Source of the DNA: Epichloe hybrida
Taxonomy: Eukaryota > Ascomycota > Sordariomycetes > Hypocreales > Clavicipitaceae
DNA: 64,000 nt
Direction of reading: 5' to 3'
Assembly (NCBI GenBank): GCA_019022495.1
Contig: JAFEKR010000020.1
Location: 744,001-808,000 of the forward strand
Part shown: one piece after another, positions 50,201-62,087 of the stretch
Numbering within the stretch: the first letter of the stretch is position 1
Layout: each line of letters begins with the position of its first letter
Position numbers and translations under genes: made by a program
The notes under the pieces: generated by a model
What the model was told of the DNA's origin: nothing
Database searches by the model: none
What the model saw: the letters and a program-made list of their open reading frames with translations, nothing else

Positions 50201-52072
50201 ATTAGGTTAAGTAAATCCTAGTAGCTTAAAATACCTTAAGCTAGGGTAAGAAATATAATATACCTATTAAGTAAGTAAGTTATATATAGCTTATATAAAA
50301 ACTATTAAAGAATATAGTATAAATATAAGCCCTTAATAAGTTTAAGGTAAAATAAGAAAATATATAATATAATAATAAACTAAATTAATTTTAGAAAACT
50401 TATTTACTTATAAAAACTCTTATATATATTTAAGATACTAATATATTATAGTTTACTACTATTACTTAAAGGGAATAATTATTCTTTAAGTCTTTATTTA
50501 AATTAATAAAAGAGCTTATATAAGTATATATTACCTTTATTTAAAGTTAGTGCTTTACTAATATAGCTATTAGTATATTTACTAGGTAATAATTATAGTA
50601 TAAAGAGTTATTTACCTAGGATATAACCTAGGTTTTAAATCATATAGGTAAGGTTAGTATATAAAGTATAAGTAATTAAGGGTATAATAAAAGCACTAGT
50701 AAAGGAATAGTAAGTAAGAATAATAACTTAGTAAGATAAGGAATATTATTTCTAGCTAGGGATTAGCTAGCTTTAGGGTTTTTAAGGGTATATTTAGAAG
50801 AAAAACTTATTAACCTTAACTTAAAGAGAAAATAAGTAAGCTACTAGTAATAATAAAAAGGGGAGTTATTACTTAACTTAGTAATTTAATAATAGTATTA
50901 GTTCTTACTATAGTAATAAGGGGTAAGTGCCTAAATAAAGGTAATAAACTATTTATATATTTCTTTATATATAGTATTTAGGCTACTAATAACCTATTAG
51001 TTTTATTAAAATAAAATACTAGTAGCTTATTATATAAACTATGCTATTCTATAACTAGCTAAAGGGCTAGTGCTAATAAAGGGAATAGTATTAAGGCTAG
51101 TTATATTTATTATAAAGGTATTTATAGCTAGAGATACCCTAAGAGCTAAGTAAATAAAAGCTAGGTTAAATTATACTTAGTTAAGAAAGGTGTTTTAGTA
51201 ACTAATAAGATAGTAGTATCTCTAGAATAAAATAGGTATTTTCTTTTTTATATTTATAGTCTTAAGGACTCTAGGTTTAATAATATATATACTTATAGTA
51301 ATTTTAGCCTTAAGATCTTTAAAAGTATAGTAAAGTTATAAGTTAGTAAATAAAAGCCTAGTATACTATATATAAGTAATATAGTATTACTAATAAGGTA
51401 AATATAATTTCTTACTTCTAGGTAAATAATAGTTTAAAATACTAGTAGTAAAAGCTTATTTAATATAAGAACTATAAGAATACTAAACTAGCTTAAGTAT
51501 AGTATACTATTTATTATTAGAGTTTCCTTTTATAAGGTACTTACTAATAAAATAGAATATTAATATTATAGGAGTAGCTATAGAAGTAGCTATAGAAGTA
51601 AGAGTAAGGGCTTAATAATAAGGTATTTCTAGTAAGGGAATAACTAATTAAGAAAAAGAAGCTAATAAGATAAAGGGAAAGGCTTAATAAAATTATAATA
51701 ATAAAGGAATAGTATTAAATAAAGAGAAAAGTAAAATAGTATAAGTATAAGTAAGATATTTATACTAGATATTACACTTATACTAGGTAAGTTATAAATA
51801 AGTAAGAGTAAGGTAGTTATCTATAATAAATAACCTATTAGTAAGGTAAATATATTACATATACTGTAAAATAACACTTAGAAGTAAGGTAAGGGTTATT
51901 ATAATAAATAATAAGGTAATAAGGTAAGTGCCTATTAGATACTTTATAAATAGCTATTAGTAAGGATAGTTTTTATTATAATAACTAAGGGTATATATAA
52001 TATAAGTGTTACATATATTACTAGGGGATATTATAAAGGGGAGTTTATTAGTAATAAGTAAGTAAGGGTATA

Positions 52073-52290
52073 TATAAGGGCTTAGGCCTTACCTAAGTAT
52101 TATTTATATAGTAGTTAGAGAGGGGATTAGTAAAAGTAACTAAAGTAAGGAAAAGGAGACTTATATAAGTAGCCTAGGGGGTATAAGGGGCACTACTAGG
52201 GATAGTCTCTTACCTTTTCTCCTTTCTCCTTAAGTCTCTTAATACTATATTAACGCCCTATTGCAGTCGCCTAGGGGCTAGTCCATAACA
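52073..52290 (+). repeat. 3' LTR of gypsy B1 (218 bp)
   Basis: Same length as the 5' LTR and keeps the intact end AGTCCATAACA. The hairpin near the start is broken here by mutations. Confidence 0.95.
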
Positions 52291-52420
52291 ACTATGTATA
52301 TTATTAGTGCTAGGTTCGAGATTAAAACCTTTACGCACCTGCCCCTAGCTAGCATCTATCTAGTAGTGACTGCGATAGTCTTAGCTATCACTTCGTTTAC
52401 AACCTTTCAGTGCAAGCCGT

Positions 52421-52658
52421 AGCACTATTGTAAGCTATTTTATTACTATTACTATAATTACTACTATAATTAGTGTAATAATTACATGTGATTGTGTAAT
52501 TGTAATTGTAATTGTTAATTTGTACTTGTAATTAATTTGTAATTATAAAATCTGTCTTGTAATTAATTGTAATTATAGTTGTAGTTGTAACTAATTGTAA
52601 TTATTACAACTACAACTACACAATTACATTTGTAGTTGTAATTAAATACAATCCTCTG
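52421..52658. mobile_element. hAT right-terminal fragment with TAATTG-type array
   Basis: An array of TGTAATTG and TAGTTG-type units ends in CAATCCTCTG (52649-52658), close to the CAATGCTCTG terminus of the hAT elements. No left terminus is seen; the left edge abuts the truncated gypsy A3 LTR. Confidence 0.65.
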
Positions 52659-52971
52659 CTACTAACTAGCAGGCTTAGTAGCTTCTATACCCTTTATATA
52701 ACTATTAAAAGCTATAGATAGGCTCTTTACCTTCTCTAATAGCAAATTAATAGTTACTTATTACTTAATAGCCTGTTCTTTTAGCTAGTTATTTAGAACC
52801 TCTTATGCACTAGGATTAGGGGGTGGCAAGGCCCTCTTCCCCTTTAATTTATTATTTATTTTCCTTTCATAGAAGGGAAGCCTTTTATTTATACTAAATT
52901 TCCTTTTATTTATAGAAGGGAAAAGCTTCTATACTTACTAAATTTCCTTTTTATAGATAGTTCAATTAGTT
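52659..52971 (-). mobile_element. Diverged Copia-like gag/leader fragment
   Basis: On the minus strand this matches the Copia leader and gag start of copy 4 (about 58985-59300): the CTACTAACTAGC..GGCTTAGTAGCTTC stretch, the TCTTTTAGCTAGTTATTTAGA stretch and AGAAGGGAA leader units. It is visibly more diverged than copies 1-4 are from one another, so it probably belongs to a related family. No pol or LTR is present. Confidence 0.7.
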
Positions 52972-53186
52972 AAATCATTAGTCAGTTAAAAAAACCAGAA
53001 GTAAATAATAGTTAGCCTAGGCAAATGCTAACGCTTTCCCTGCGGCTATAATGCCAATAAATTCGGGCAGCCATAAGGATCTAGTATTATATATGGGCCC
53101 CTATATTTATAACCTTAGAGCTTATTTATTACTATATCTATAAGTATTTGGTTATTAATTATTTTACTAGCTAGGTATTGCTAGTA
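52972..53186. other. Unassigned sequence
   Basis: About 215 bp with mixed base composition and no match to the element families here. It might be a host remnant or a fragment of another element. The target duplication of Copia copy 4 follows at 53187-53191. Confidence 0.5.
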
Positions 53187-53191
53187 ATAAT

Positions 53192-54008
53192 TGTTGAAAT
53201 GTAGGGAGCTAGTTGCCAGCTAGCAACAGCTATACAGGTGTAGCTCTACGGTCAGGGACCAATAGAACCACCACGTTAAATTTATTTAACGTAACGCAAC
53301 GGAAGGTTTTGGCAGTTATTAACTAATAGGATTTAATCTAGATGACTTTTACGATATCTTATATACTAATAGAATTGATTTTAGTGACGTTATACAGGCA
53401 ATGTAGCTGTTAGATTAAGAGGCCTAGCTATCTAGCTAGATTGAAAAGATCTTCTTTCTCTCGTATACTCACTAACCGTATTAGTGGATCTGGACCGCCA
53501 AAGAGGTCTTATAGGCCACTTTTTATTTCCGCAAAATTCATTTATATGTAAAATCCAAAAAATTAACTTACCACTATACAAACTAGCAACCTATATACAC
53601 TAAATTTTAGTCTAAAAAATATTCCTATATAAAATAAAAGCCCTGTCTTCTAGCTTTAATTTACTATATATAAGACTTTTATATAACCTTTAGTTAAAGA
53701 GAAGATCGCTGTTAAAGATAGCTATAGGGTAACCTGCTTACGTTACCCTAGCTTACCTAATTACTAGTAGCGCTGTGGTTATGGCTGTGCTTATAGCTAT
53801 AACGCAATTGAATAATTCATAATTAATAATTGATTTAGATTAGTTATTTACACGTTTAGTTATAGCTATTAATAGCTATAACGTAGCCATTAATAGCTAC
53901 CTTCACGACTATTAACAGCTGTAGTGTAGCTGTTAGGCTTGTAATGCAAGCTAGTAATAGAAAGGTCCTTTAACTAGAAAGGGCTAAAAATAAGTCTTAT
54001 TTTTAACA
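53192..54008 (-). repeat. 3' LTR of Copia copy 4 (817 bp)
   Basis: Plus-strand reading starts TGTTGAAATG and ends TTTTTAACA. Both terminal dinucleotides are intact. Confidence 0.95.
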
Positions 54009-54214
54009 CCCCCTTTATAAAAGAATTACGTTTAAGCTAATTAAAAGCGTATAAAGTAATATAGGGTAAACAAGAACTTTTAGATAAAAACAGATAAAAG
54101 GGAAAAACAGGAAAAGATAAAAGACCCCCTTTTGAATTCCTAGCTATTGTTAAATATAGCTCCCTTTTTAGCGTTGTTTTTAGTTCCCTGTTAAAGGGAT
54201 TTAGTTGTTAGTTT

Positions 54215-57200
54215 TTAGTGATTATTAAGCCCTAAGAGCCTAATAAAAGCCTAATAAAGAGGCCTAGATAATGGTTTTGTTAGGCCATTTGTAGGCATTA
54301 ACTTTGTATCTAAATATTTAATCTTAGCTAAACCCTCTAAAACCTATTACCTAATATAGTTAAACTTTAGCAAGGTATGCTTTGTATGGCTATGTAAGGT
54401 AAGGTTATAGGCAGTGGTTATAGCGCCTTAATTATTGCAATATATTTGGATAGGGGGAGAAATAGGGGTTTTTAGCTCCTTAAATAAGCCTTAAAGCCAC
54501 TGTAGCTCCTAGAAGGTCTTATAGATAGCATTAGCTTTAGCTTCTAATGTTAATAGAGCTATTGTACTAGCTTTCTTTAATTCCTAGCTAATAGGTCCGC
54601 TAGCTAGCTTAAATAGATAAGCGTAGGTTAATTTAGAGGTCTTTTTATCCCCTGTAAAATCACTATTATAATAACCTATTAGGCTTTTGCTAGCTATACC
54701 TTTAGGGTCTCCCCTATAAATTATAGCGAGGAATTTAGTCCCTAATAGGTACCTAAGCAGGTTTTTGGCTGCTTTTAGGTGCTCTATATAAGGCCTAGCT
54801 AGTGCTGTAGATAGCCACTAAAGTGTAAAGGCTATGTCTAGCCTTATAAGCAATATTAGGTACATTATAGTCCCTATAATGCACTAATAGAGCTTGATTT
54901 CGCTAGCTATTAAAAGCTTAGTGGTCTACGTAGCTAAAACGCCTGGCTAAAGAGGTATGCTAATAGGCTTACTATCTAGCATGTTAAATTAATTTAAAGC
55001 CTCTAAGATATACTAAGATTAATGAATTTTTAGGACCCTATTAGGTCTATCTTATATAATTTAAACCCCTAAGAAGAATTTAGCTAGCCCCCTATCTTCT
55101 ATTAGATAGACTTTATAAAGTTCCTTTTTAAGACTTTAGATATAATGTAAATCTAGTCTAATTAGAAGATAATTATTCACATATGTGATGATAAAGGTTT
55201 TAGTGGAGGAATTATAGAATATAGCTAGGTTAGAAATTAGAGGGCTAAATCCTAGGGACTTTAGCACTGTAATTAGTGCTTGTTACCACTCTCTTAAGCT
55301 TTGTTTTAGGCTATATAAAGATTTCTATAATAAAATTACTTAATCTTTAGAAGGTTTATAGCTAAAACTTTTAGCTAATTTAGCTAATTTAGGATTTGCT
55401 TTAAGGAATTTAATAAATCTATCTAGAATAACTATATAAATCTATTGTTATAGCTTACTATTAAGAAAAGCTCCTATAAAATTAACCTATTTGATTTCCT
55501 AGTTATTCTAAGCTACTAGGGCTAGTAAAATCCTCTAGCTAGGGGGAATGCTTGTGGCTGCAAAGGTCTCTAGATAATCTAGACCTTTAATTTGCATAAA
55601 TCCCTTAGTAATGAGTTAGGCCTTGTATTTTTAAGGATTATTTTCTTTATCCTTTTTAAGCTTATAAATAAGCCTATTCTTTAGTACTTTTTAGCCCTTA
55701 GGTACTTAGTCTTTCCCTATAAATTTAAAAGTACTAGCCTTTAGAAGCTATTTGTATTCCTTATATATAGCTTCTATCTATTTATCCCTTTTAGGGCTAG
55801 ATATAGCTTGCTTCTAGGTCTTAGGTTTAGGGCTATTAGGGTTGTTTTCCTTTAGCTTCTCCTATACCTTAAAGTAAATTTCTTTTATAAAATCTAGAGA
55901 AGAAGGGGAACTAATATTAATATCTATAGGGTTAATATTAGGGTTAAAGTTAGTAATTTTGTTAAAATTAAGGTCCGGAGTTAAAATCTATTTTCCTAGT
56001 GAAGTTATAGGCGTGGCCTCCTCTAAGGCCTTTAGAATTAGTTCCTTAGGGGGTTGTACAGGCCCTATAAGGTGTTTTTCTTAACCTATAGGGGGACCTC
56101 TTATATTGTCTATAGGGTAATCCTTTAAACCTTAATTTAGATCTTGATTTTCTAAATTATTTTCCCTCTCTAAAGGGTTATCCCCTATAGAAAGCCTAGG
56201 TAATCCTTTAGAGATAGGACCTATAAGCTCTATAATCTTAATAAAGCTAGTCTTTATAACTAGCCTTTTAGAGGGGATGTACACTAGATAGGTGTTAGAA
56301 CCTAGTGTAGCTAATAACCTTCTAGCGATAGTCCTAGCTGCTAACTTCTAGGCTTTAGGTTGTTTTTCTAGGGGAATTAGAATCTTATAGTGAGATCCTA
56401 TAGCTCTAATACTACTAATATTAGTTATACAGGGCTAATTTAGCTCCCTAGCTAGTAGTTGTTTAGGGCTTTTATCCTTAGTGGTATTAGTAGTTATATT
56501 AACTAGGTTAATAACTATAGGTAATACAAAACACCATAGATATAAGGGTAATTTTGCCCACTAGATAGTAGCCCTTAATTGATCTAGAATAGTATGAATA
56601 GAACGCTTTGCTAATCTATTTTGCTCATGGATATAGGGACTAGAAGTTATAAATTTAATCCCTTTAGAATTTAACTAGGTTTAATAACTAGAATTGATTT
56701 CTTAGCCCCTATTAAAGTGAAGGTGCCTAGGATATTGACCTAGTTGATTTTTAAGCCCTCTAAAAAAGCCCTTAATAGCCCTATAAATAGTTAGGCCTTC
56801 CTTATTAGGTAATAAGAACACCCACTTATATTTAGTTTTTTGATTAACTAGAAATAAGCAAATTAACTGTTTATTGTATAGTATAGGGCTAATTTTTAGC
56901 GTATCCCCCTCTATTTAATCTAGAGCTCTAGGGGGGTTAGGGATAGCTAATTTCCTAGGTCTTCTAACTGCCTTAGATTAATTATAAGCTATATATTTAA
57001 AGTCTTTATCCTTAATTTTAGAAAAATCAGGGATTCCTTTAGTTATAAGGCTTGTTTTCTTTAGCAAAGGAAGCCCTAGGTGCCCTAATTATACATGCTA
57101 TAGGCTAGCTAGTTCTAGTAACTTTTGATATTAAAGGTCTTTAGGGCCTGAATTAGGGTCTAGGTTTAGGTCTAGATTAGGGCCCTCTCCGTTAGTCCCC

Positions 57201-59175
57201 TACTAGGCCCCTTAAGAATCACAGGCCTCTTAGGGAGGTATTAGGGACCTTTTTCCTTCACTAAGGCCCTCTAATACCCCTAAATCTATATCTTTAGATT
57301 TATAAGGGACCTAGCCTAGGGCTATAGGCGTTGGAGAAGGGACTAAATCCCCTAAATCATCCCGTACAACTTCTTCAATATCATCATCATTTTCGTTAAT
57401 TTCAGCGATTTCGTCTAAATCAGAAGCCTAATCCGGCTTTTTAGAGGGAATTTAAACCTCTATAGGGTAGCTAATCGGATAGCTATGACCCCTAAAGCTA
57501 GCATAGGTAAAAGGTTAGATATAATGAGATTTTTTACAGGGCCCTTTATGTAACGTTAGTGTAGATTGGTTTTTAACGTGAAAGAAAAAACTATGTTTTT
57601 CTATATCTAGGGCAGTAATATAAGACCTATCTTTAAGATAAAGATAGTTTTTTATAAAGTAACCGCCAGATATATAGTGAATAAGGCCACTAACTATATT
57701 AACATTAAGCTGAGGAAAATATAGAGCATCCTTTAGCACTAAGGTCCTATATTTATTAGGTTTCTTTTAATATAAGACCTTAAAAACAGCACTACCATGA
57801 CCCTTAGGATAAATAAGGCTACCACTGGTTATAATAGGGTTAGATTCCCCTTTCTTAAAAGGGGTATAATCCCTAAAGACCTCCCTAGAATTAACTATAT
57901 ATACGGTTAAACCTGTATTATATAATAAGGCCTTTTTTATGTCTTTACTGTAATAATTAAAACCATTTAAGGTATTAATTTCTTGTTTTTTATTATCTAA
58001 ATTACTAGAGCTAGAATTAGAGCTACTATTGCTAGAGCTCTTATAACTAGTCTTGTAATTGCTAGGTTTCTTATATAGATCAAGTGCTCCGTTAGAAAGG
58101 TTGTAATTTCCTAGTATAAAAGAACCCTCTATAAGTTCTTTAGTATCTTTCTTATCTGATTTTTGACCCTTTTGCTTCTTTTTCTTCTTATTAGAAAAGC
58201 CCTTATTTTCTTTAGAGCCTTCTTTCTTCTTCTTCTAACCTTTAGGGGCCTTTTCCTTATCTTTAGCACCCTTTTCTAGGTCTTTAGCCCTATAATTCAG
58301 GGCTTTGGCCACCGTAGATAACTTATCCCTCTGTTTAGCTAGAAGGTCTGCTATTAGAAATTCAAGATTTAGGGCTTCTAGGGGGACCCCTATAGCCCTA
58401 TTTATATGCATGCTAAATCGTTGCCTCTTAGCCCACTAAGGGAAGGTTAATTTTAGGGATTGAAGATATTAATTAACCTAATCTATAGGATTAATTAGGA
58501 CCCCTAAAATTAATAATCTAGCTAGTAGATTATTAAAAACTGCATTAAAGGCTTCTAAAGTCCCCTTAAATCCATAAAAATTCAGGTTATGAAATTCAGA
58601 ATATAGGGACCCCCTCTGGATTTTAACGCTATGTGAATATTGCCTAATAAGTAAATTATAGGCTTCTTTAGGTGATTTTTGCTAAATTATAGCGGCTTAG
58701 GGGCTTTCTGTATAACTATCCCTTAGTAATATTAGGATAATAGCTTAGTTAGCGTCCCCTAGCGCCCTAGAAATATCCGGATTATCTAGAAAATTAGGCA
58801 TGCCTAAAGCTCTAAATTAGATAGCTAGGGCTTGTTTCTATTAATCGAAATTTTCAGCTCCTTTAAGCTTAGTAGTCTTAGGGAAGCTATAAACTCTCTT
58901 ATTAAATTCCTTAATAATTGAATTATTAAAGGCAGCTTGTACAAAGCTAGATTCAGGTGCCTTATCTTAAATAGGCTGCTGAATTTGCTACTAACTAGCG
59001 GGCTTAGCAGCTTCCACACCCTCCATAGGTCTATTATTAATAGCTAAAGTTAAGGACTCTAGCTTCTGTATTACTAGATTAATAGCATTTTGTTGTTTAA
59101 TAACTTACTCTTTTAGCTAGTTATTTAAAACCTCTTGCGCACTAAGATTAGGGACTAGAGGTCCCTGACCTTGTT
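54215..59175 (-). pseudogene. Copia copy 4 gag-pol polyprotein, RIP-mutated
   Basis: Same domain order as copy 2, read on the minus strand, with the stop codon at 54217-54215. RNase H occupies about 54250-54900. Reverse transcriptase carries ITYVNNYL near 55165-55185 (both Asp of the catalytic pair are Asn). Integrase keeps the Glu (YIHEQNRLAK near 56605-56640), unlike copies 1 and 2. The open stretch 57515-57739 is the protease-integrase linker (MLKDALYFPQLNVNIVSG). The protease motif near 57905-57940 reads LLYNTGLTV (DTG to NTG). Gag lies about 58200-59170; the 64-codon open stretch 58825-59019 is out of frame. Fewer stops than in gypsy B, but still inactive. The start codon is unresolved. 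Confidence 0.92.
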
Positions 59176-59189
59176 AATTAGTAGCTATC

Positions 59190-59475
59190 TTCTAATTTTA
59201 TAGAAGGGAAGTCTTCTATTAGTACTAAAATTCCTTTTTATAAAAGGGAAAAGCTTCTATCCGCGCTAAATTTCCTTTTTATAGAAGGGAAAAGCTTCTA
59301 TTCTTGCTAAACTTCCTTTTTATAGAAGGGAAAGCTTTTATATTGCTTATGCGCTTCTTGTTTTATAGAAGGGAAGTCTTCTATAACCATAATGATTCCT
59401 TTTTTATAGAAGGGAATAGCTTCTATCTCGCGGGTCCTTCCTGTTTTATAGAAGGGAAGTCTTCTGTAACCATAC
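59190..59475 (-). repeat. Copia copy 4 leader hairpin repeats
   Basis: Seven or so units with TTTTATAGAAGGGAA cores and ATAGAAG/CTTCTAT arms between LTR and gag. The open frame 59304-59489 on the plus strand arises from these repeats. Confidence 0.88.
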
Positions 59476-59524
59476 GTAAAGTGCACTAGAAAGAATTTTA
59501 TAGTGATAGGCTAGGCTTATAACC

Positions 59525-60341
59525 TGTTGAAATATAGGGAGCTAGTTGCCAGCTAGTAACAGCTGTATAGGTGTAGCTTTACGGTTAGGGACTAATAGAA
59601 CCACCACGTTAAATTTATTTAACGTAACGTAACGGAAAGTTTCGGCAGTTATTAACTAATAGGATTTAATCTAGATAACTTTTACAATATCTTATATACT
59701 AATAGAATTGATTTTAGTGACGTTATATAGGCAATGCGGCTGTTAGATTGAGAGGCCTAGCTATCTAGCTAGATTAAAAAGATCTTCTTCCTCTTGTACA
59801 CTCACTAACTATATTAGTGGATCTAGACCGCTAAAGAGGTCTTATAGGCTACTTTTTATTTTCCGCAAAATTCATTTATATGTAAAATCCAAAAAATCAA
59901 CCACCACTATACAAACTAGCAACCCGTATACACTAAATTTTAGTCTAAAAAATATTCTTATATAAAATAAAAGCCCTGTCTTCTAGCTTTAATTTACTAT
60001 ATGCAAGACTTTTATACAACCTCTAGTTAAAGAGAAAATCGCTATTAAAGATAGCTATAGGGTAACCTGCTTACGTTACCCTAGCTTACCTAATTACTAG
60101 TGGCGTTGCAATTATAGCTGCGCTTATAGCCACAACGCAATTGAATAATCCACAATTAATAATTGATTTAGATTAGTTATTCACACGGTTAGTCGTAGCT
60201 ATTAATAGCTATAACATAGCTATTAATAGCTACCTTCGTGACTATTAACAGCTGCAGTGCAGCTGTTAGGCTTGCAATGCAAGCTAGTAATAGAAAGGTC
60301 CTTTAACTAGAAAGGGCTAAAAATAGGTCTTATTTTTAACA
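59525..60341 (-). repeat. 5' LTR of Copia copy 4 (817 bp)
   Basis: Equal in length to the 3' LTR, with scattered transitions between them. Confidence 0.95.
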
Positions 60342-60346
60342 ATAAT

Positions 60347-60390
60347 TGTGTGTTGTAATTAGAGTATTGCACTAAAACGTGTAGTGTAGT
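60347..60390. mobile_element. hAT left-terminal fragment
   Basis: The stretch from 60360 (AGAGTATTGCACTAAAACG, then TAGTG units) matches the left end of hAT2a. It breaks off at the TRIM-like element. Confidence 0.65.
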
Positions 60391-60514
60391 TGTCAGGTGC
60401 GCGCGCGTGCGCGTGGCTTGATAATCAATTGTAAGGTGCAATGCGAGCGAGAGCTAGCATTGGTGAATCTTTTGGTAGTTTAATGGCTTACCTGCACACC
60501 TTCAGGTTCTGACA
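60391..60514 (+). repeat. Left terminal repeat of the TRIM-like element
   Basis: Starts TGTCAGGTGCGCGCGC and ends CAGGTTCTGACA. I count three transition differences from the right copy. It is GC-rich in an AT-rich setting. Confidence 0.85.
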
Positions 60515-60771
60515 TTAATGCTAGCTCTCATAGGTCTTCTAGTGTGCTAGTCCTAGGTTCGAATCCTCGTGAGTAAGGCGTGCGCTAGGTCCTAGGTTTA
60601 ATTCCTATAGCTAGATTAACCTAATAAGTCTAGGTTTAAATTGCTAGGCTAGGTGCTTACGTTAGGCTTATAGGGCAGGTATGGTTGCGCCCGTATGGTT
60701 ACGTTGTGACCGTGGGGTCACGTGCACTAGGTGATGTATGGGCCTAGTTGCTGTGCGTACTAGGCCTTGGG
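60515..60771 (+). other. TRIM-like element interior, left part
   Basis: Non-coding, moderately GC-rich. It includes GGTTCGAATCC (60553-60563), an exact match to the tRNA B-box consensus, but no tRNA-like cloverleaf could be drawn around it. The interior resumes at 63033-63164 after the hAT insertion. Confidence 0.6.
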
Positions 60772-60940
60772 CAGAGCATTGCATTACAATACAATACATT
60801 ACATAATACAATACATTAGAAATTTTACAATACAATACAATACATGTATTATTTGTATTGTTTTGTATTTTTTTTCTTTTTTTTAGTATAAAGTTAAATT
60901 CCTTAATTATAAGTTATAATAAGGTATATATAGTTAATAT

Positions 60941-61160
60941 AATAGCTTATAATAGCTTATAATAGCTTATAATAGCTTATAATAGCTTATAATAGCTTAT
61001 AATAGCTTATAATAGCTTATAATAGCTTATAATAGCTTATAATAGCTTATAATAGCTTATAATAGTTTATAATAGCTTATAATAGCTTATAATAGCTTAT
61101 AATAGCTTATAATAGCTTATAATAGCTTATAATAGCTTATAATAGCTTATAATAGCTTAC
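60941..61160 (+). repeat. 10-bp minisatellite (AATAGCTTAT)n, 22 units
   Basis: Twenty-two tandem units with only single-base variants (AATAGTTTAT once, AATAGCTTAC last). Confidence 0.97.
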
Positions 61161-61200
61161 AAATTTAATAGCTATTAGTATTAGCTAGTATTCCCTTTTA

Positions 61201-61470
61201 AGTAAAAATTATATATCTAAGCATAAAAGCTATAGATAAGTAACTAATAGTTATAAGAACCCACTTATAAACTCACTTTTATTAAAAACCCTCTCTTTAA
61301 GTAAAGGTTATATATTTAAGTAAGAAAGCTATTGATAAGTTACCCCACTTATGGACCCACTTTTATTAAAAACCCTCTCTTTAAGTAAAGGTTATATATT
61401 TAAGTAAGAAAGCTATTAATACATTACTAATAGTTATAAAGACTCACTTTTCAGACTCACTTTTTTATTC
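61201..61470 (+). repeat. Three 84-99 bp tandem units in hAT3
   Basis: Units start at 61201, 61300 and 61384, each with AAGTAAGAAAGCTAT or a close form, homologous to the five units in the nested hAT at 46731-47226. Confidence 0.88.
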
Positions 61471-62087
61471 ATATTCTTTATGATAAGAGAATTATATCTT
61501 ATATATAAATATATAGTAAATTATTTTTTTTTATATTTAAAATACTATTTTCTTTTATTTAAAAAAAGCTAATTTTATTATATAAAATTATATAAAACTA
61601 TATAAAATATATATAGCTAAGACTTTTATAAAGCTTTTTATTATATTTATATAAACTATTAAAAAGTCTAGTTATTAAATTAAAATAAGTATTTTTAATT
61701 AAGATAAGTATTAAGAAACTTTTTTATAGACTTTTTACTTATTCTTTTATTTAAAAAACCTATAAAGTTAAAAAAGTATATTATAAATCTAAAAAAAAAT
61801 TCTTTTAAACCTAGGAAAGTTTTATTTAAGATAAAATATTTTATTATATTTTTTAAAAAGTTTACTTATATTAGTATATTTTTCTTTAGATTTAATATCT
61901 TATTAATTAAGAATATTAAATAATTTCTTTAGGGTAATTATTATAATAAAAGCTAAAAAAGGTATAGAAATTAGTAGTAAATCTGTAAAAAATGATAGAA
62001 TAGTAGGAAAACCTTAATAATATAGAAAGAAAATTAAGGTATAAGCCTATATTCTAATATATAATATTTAGCTACCCTAAATATATA

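Larger units (their letters stand above)
39768..50330 (+). pseudogene. gypsy B1 gag-pol, RIP-mutated and hAT-interrupted
   Basis: Unrecognised gag sequence leads to a zinc-knuckle relic near 40878-40919 (YL*YKSKDYYI*EY) in which every expected Cys and His of CX2CX4HX4C reads Tyr. A protease C-terminal motif (GLI*DIIL.I..LEYYN) lies near 41400-41460. Reverse transcriptase spans about 41940-42620, with IKKANKG*RFYIDYYALN near 41970-42020 and FIIVYLDNILVYL near 42295-42335 (YLDD changed to YLDN). RNase H (KNYIIYNKELLAIILCLKA) is cut by hAT2a at 42917 and resumes at 45212. Integrase is cut by hAT2b (46362-49655). A chromodomain-like tail with KY*VK*ILVA*NTLS*GKKYN lies near 50200-50260. Stops replace Gln and Trp throughout and small shifts occur. 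It is non-functional. Confidence 0.85.
39550..52290 (+). mobile_element. Complete Ty3/gypsy family B copy B1 with nested hATs
   Basis: Two 218-bp LTRs (39550-39767 and 52073-52290) and a 5-bp duplication ACTAT (39545-39549 and 52291-52295) in the LTR of gypsy A3. Without hAT2a and hAT2b and their duplications it is about 7.1 kb. Domain order is Ty3/gypsy. It is among the most AT-rich sequence in the window. Confidence 0.95.
37736..52420 (+). mobile_element. gypsy A copy A3, 3' part, interrupted
   Basis: The piece 37736-39549 matches copy A1 and the reverse complement of A2 (3' non-coding region and LTR start). The LTR resumes at 52296 and runs to 52420. Gypsy B1 fills the gap. The coding part is absent because Copia copy 3 abuts at 37736. 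Confidence 0.9.
39409..52420 (+). repeat. 3' LTR of gypsy A3, split by gypsy B1
   Basis: The parts 39409-39549 and 52296-52420 give 266 bp of the 270-bp LTR; the last four bases (GACA) are missing where hAT-like sequence begins at 52421. Confidence 0.9.
53192..60341 (-). mobile_element. Complete Ty1/copia element, copy 4 (7,150 bp)
   Basis: Two 817-bp LTRs (53192-54008 and 59525-60341) and a 5-bp duplication ATAAT (53187-53191 and 60342-60346). No nested insertion. The purine-rich run AAAGGGGG on the minus strand (about 54009-54016) precedes the 3' LTR as polypurine tract, and GGTTATAAGCC follows the 5' LTR. Confidence 0.96.

Noticed and set aside
7580..59019. A 64-65 codon open frame (MWKLLSPLVSSKF...) found in three Copia copies at 7580-7777, 29435-29629 and 58825-59019.
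   Set aside because: It overlaps gag in another frame. The true gag frame reads through the same bases with Gln/Trp stops. It recurs only because the copies are homologous.
59304..59489. A 61-codon open frame with repeated FIEG-like motifs.
   Set aside because: It is the antisense translation of the Copia leader hairpin repeats.
60553..60563. A tRNA gene around the exact B-box GGTTCGAATCC.
   Set aside because: No acceptor stem, D-arm or anticodon arm could be paired around it at the right distances.
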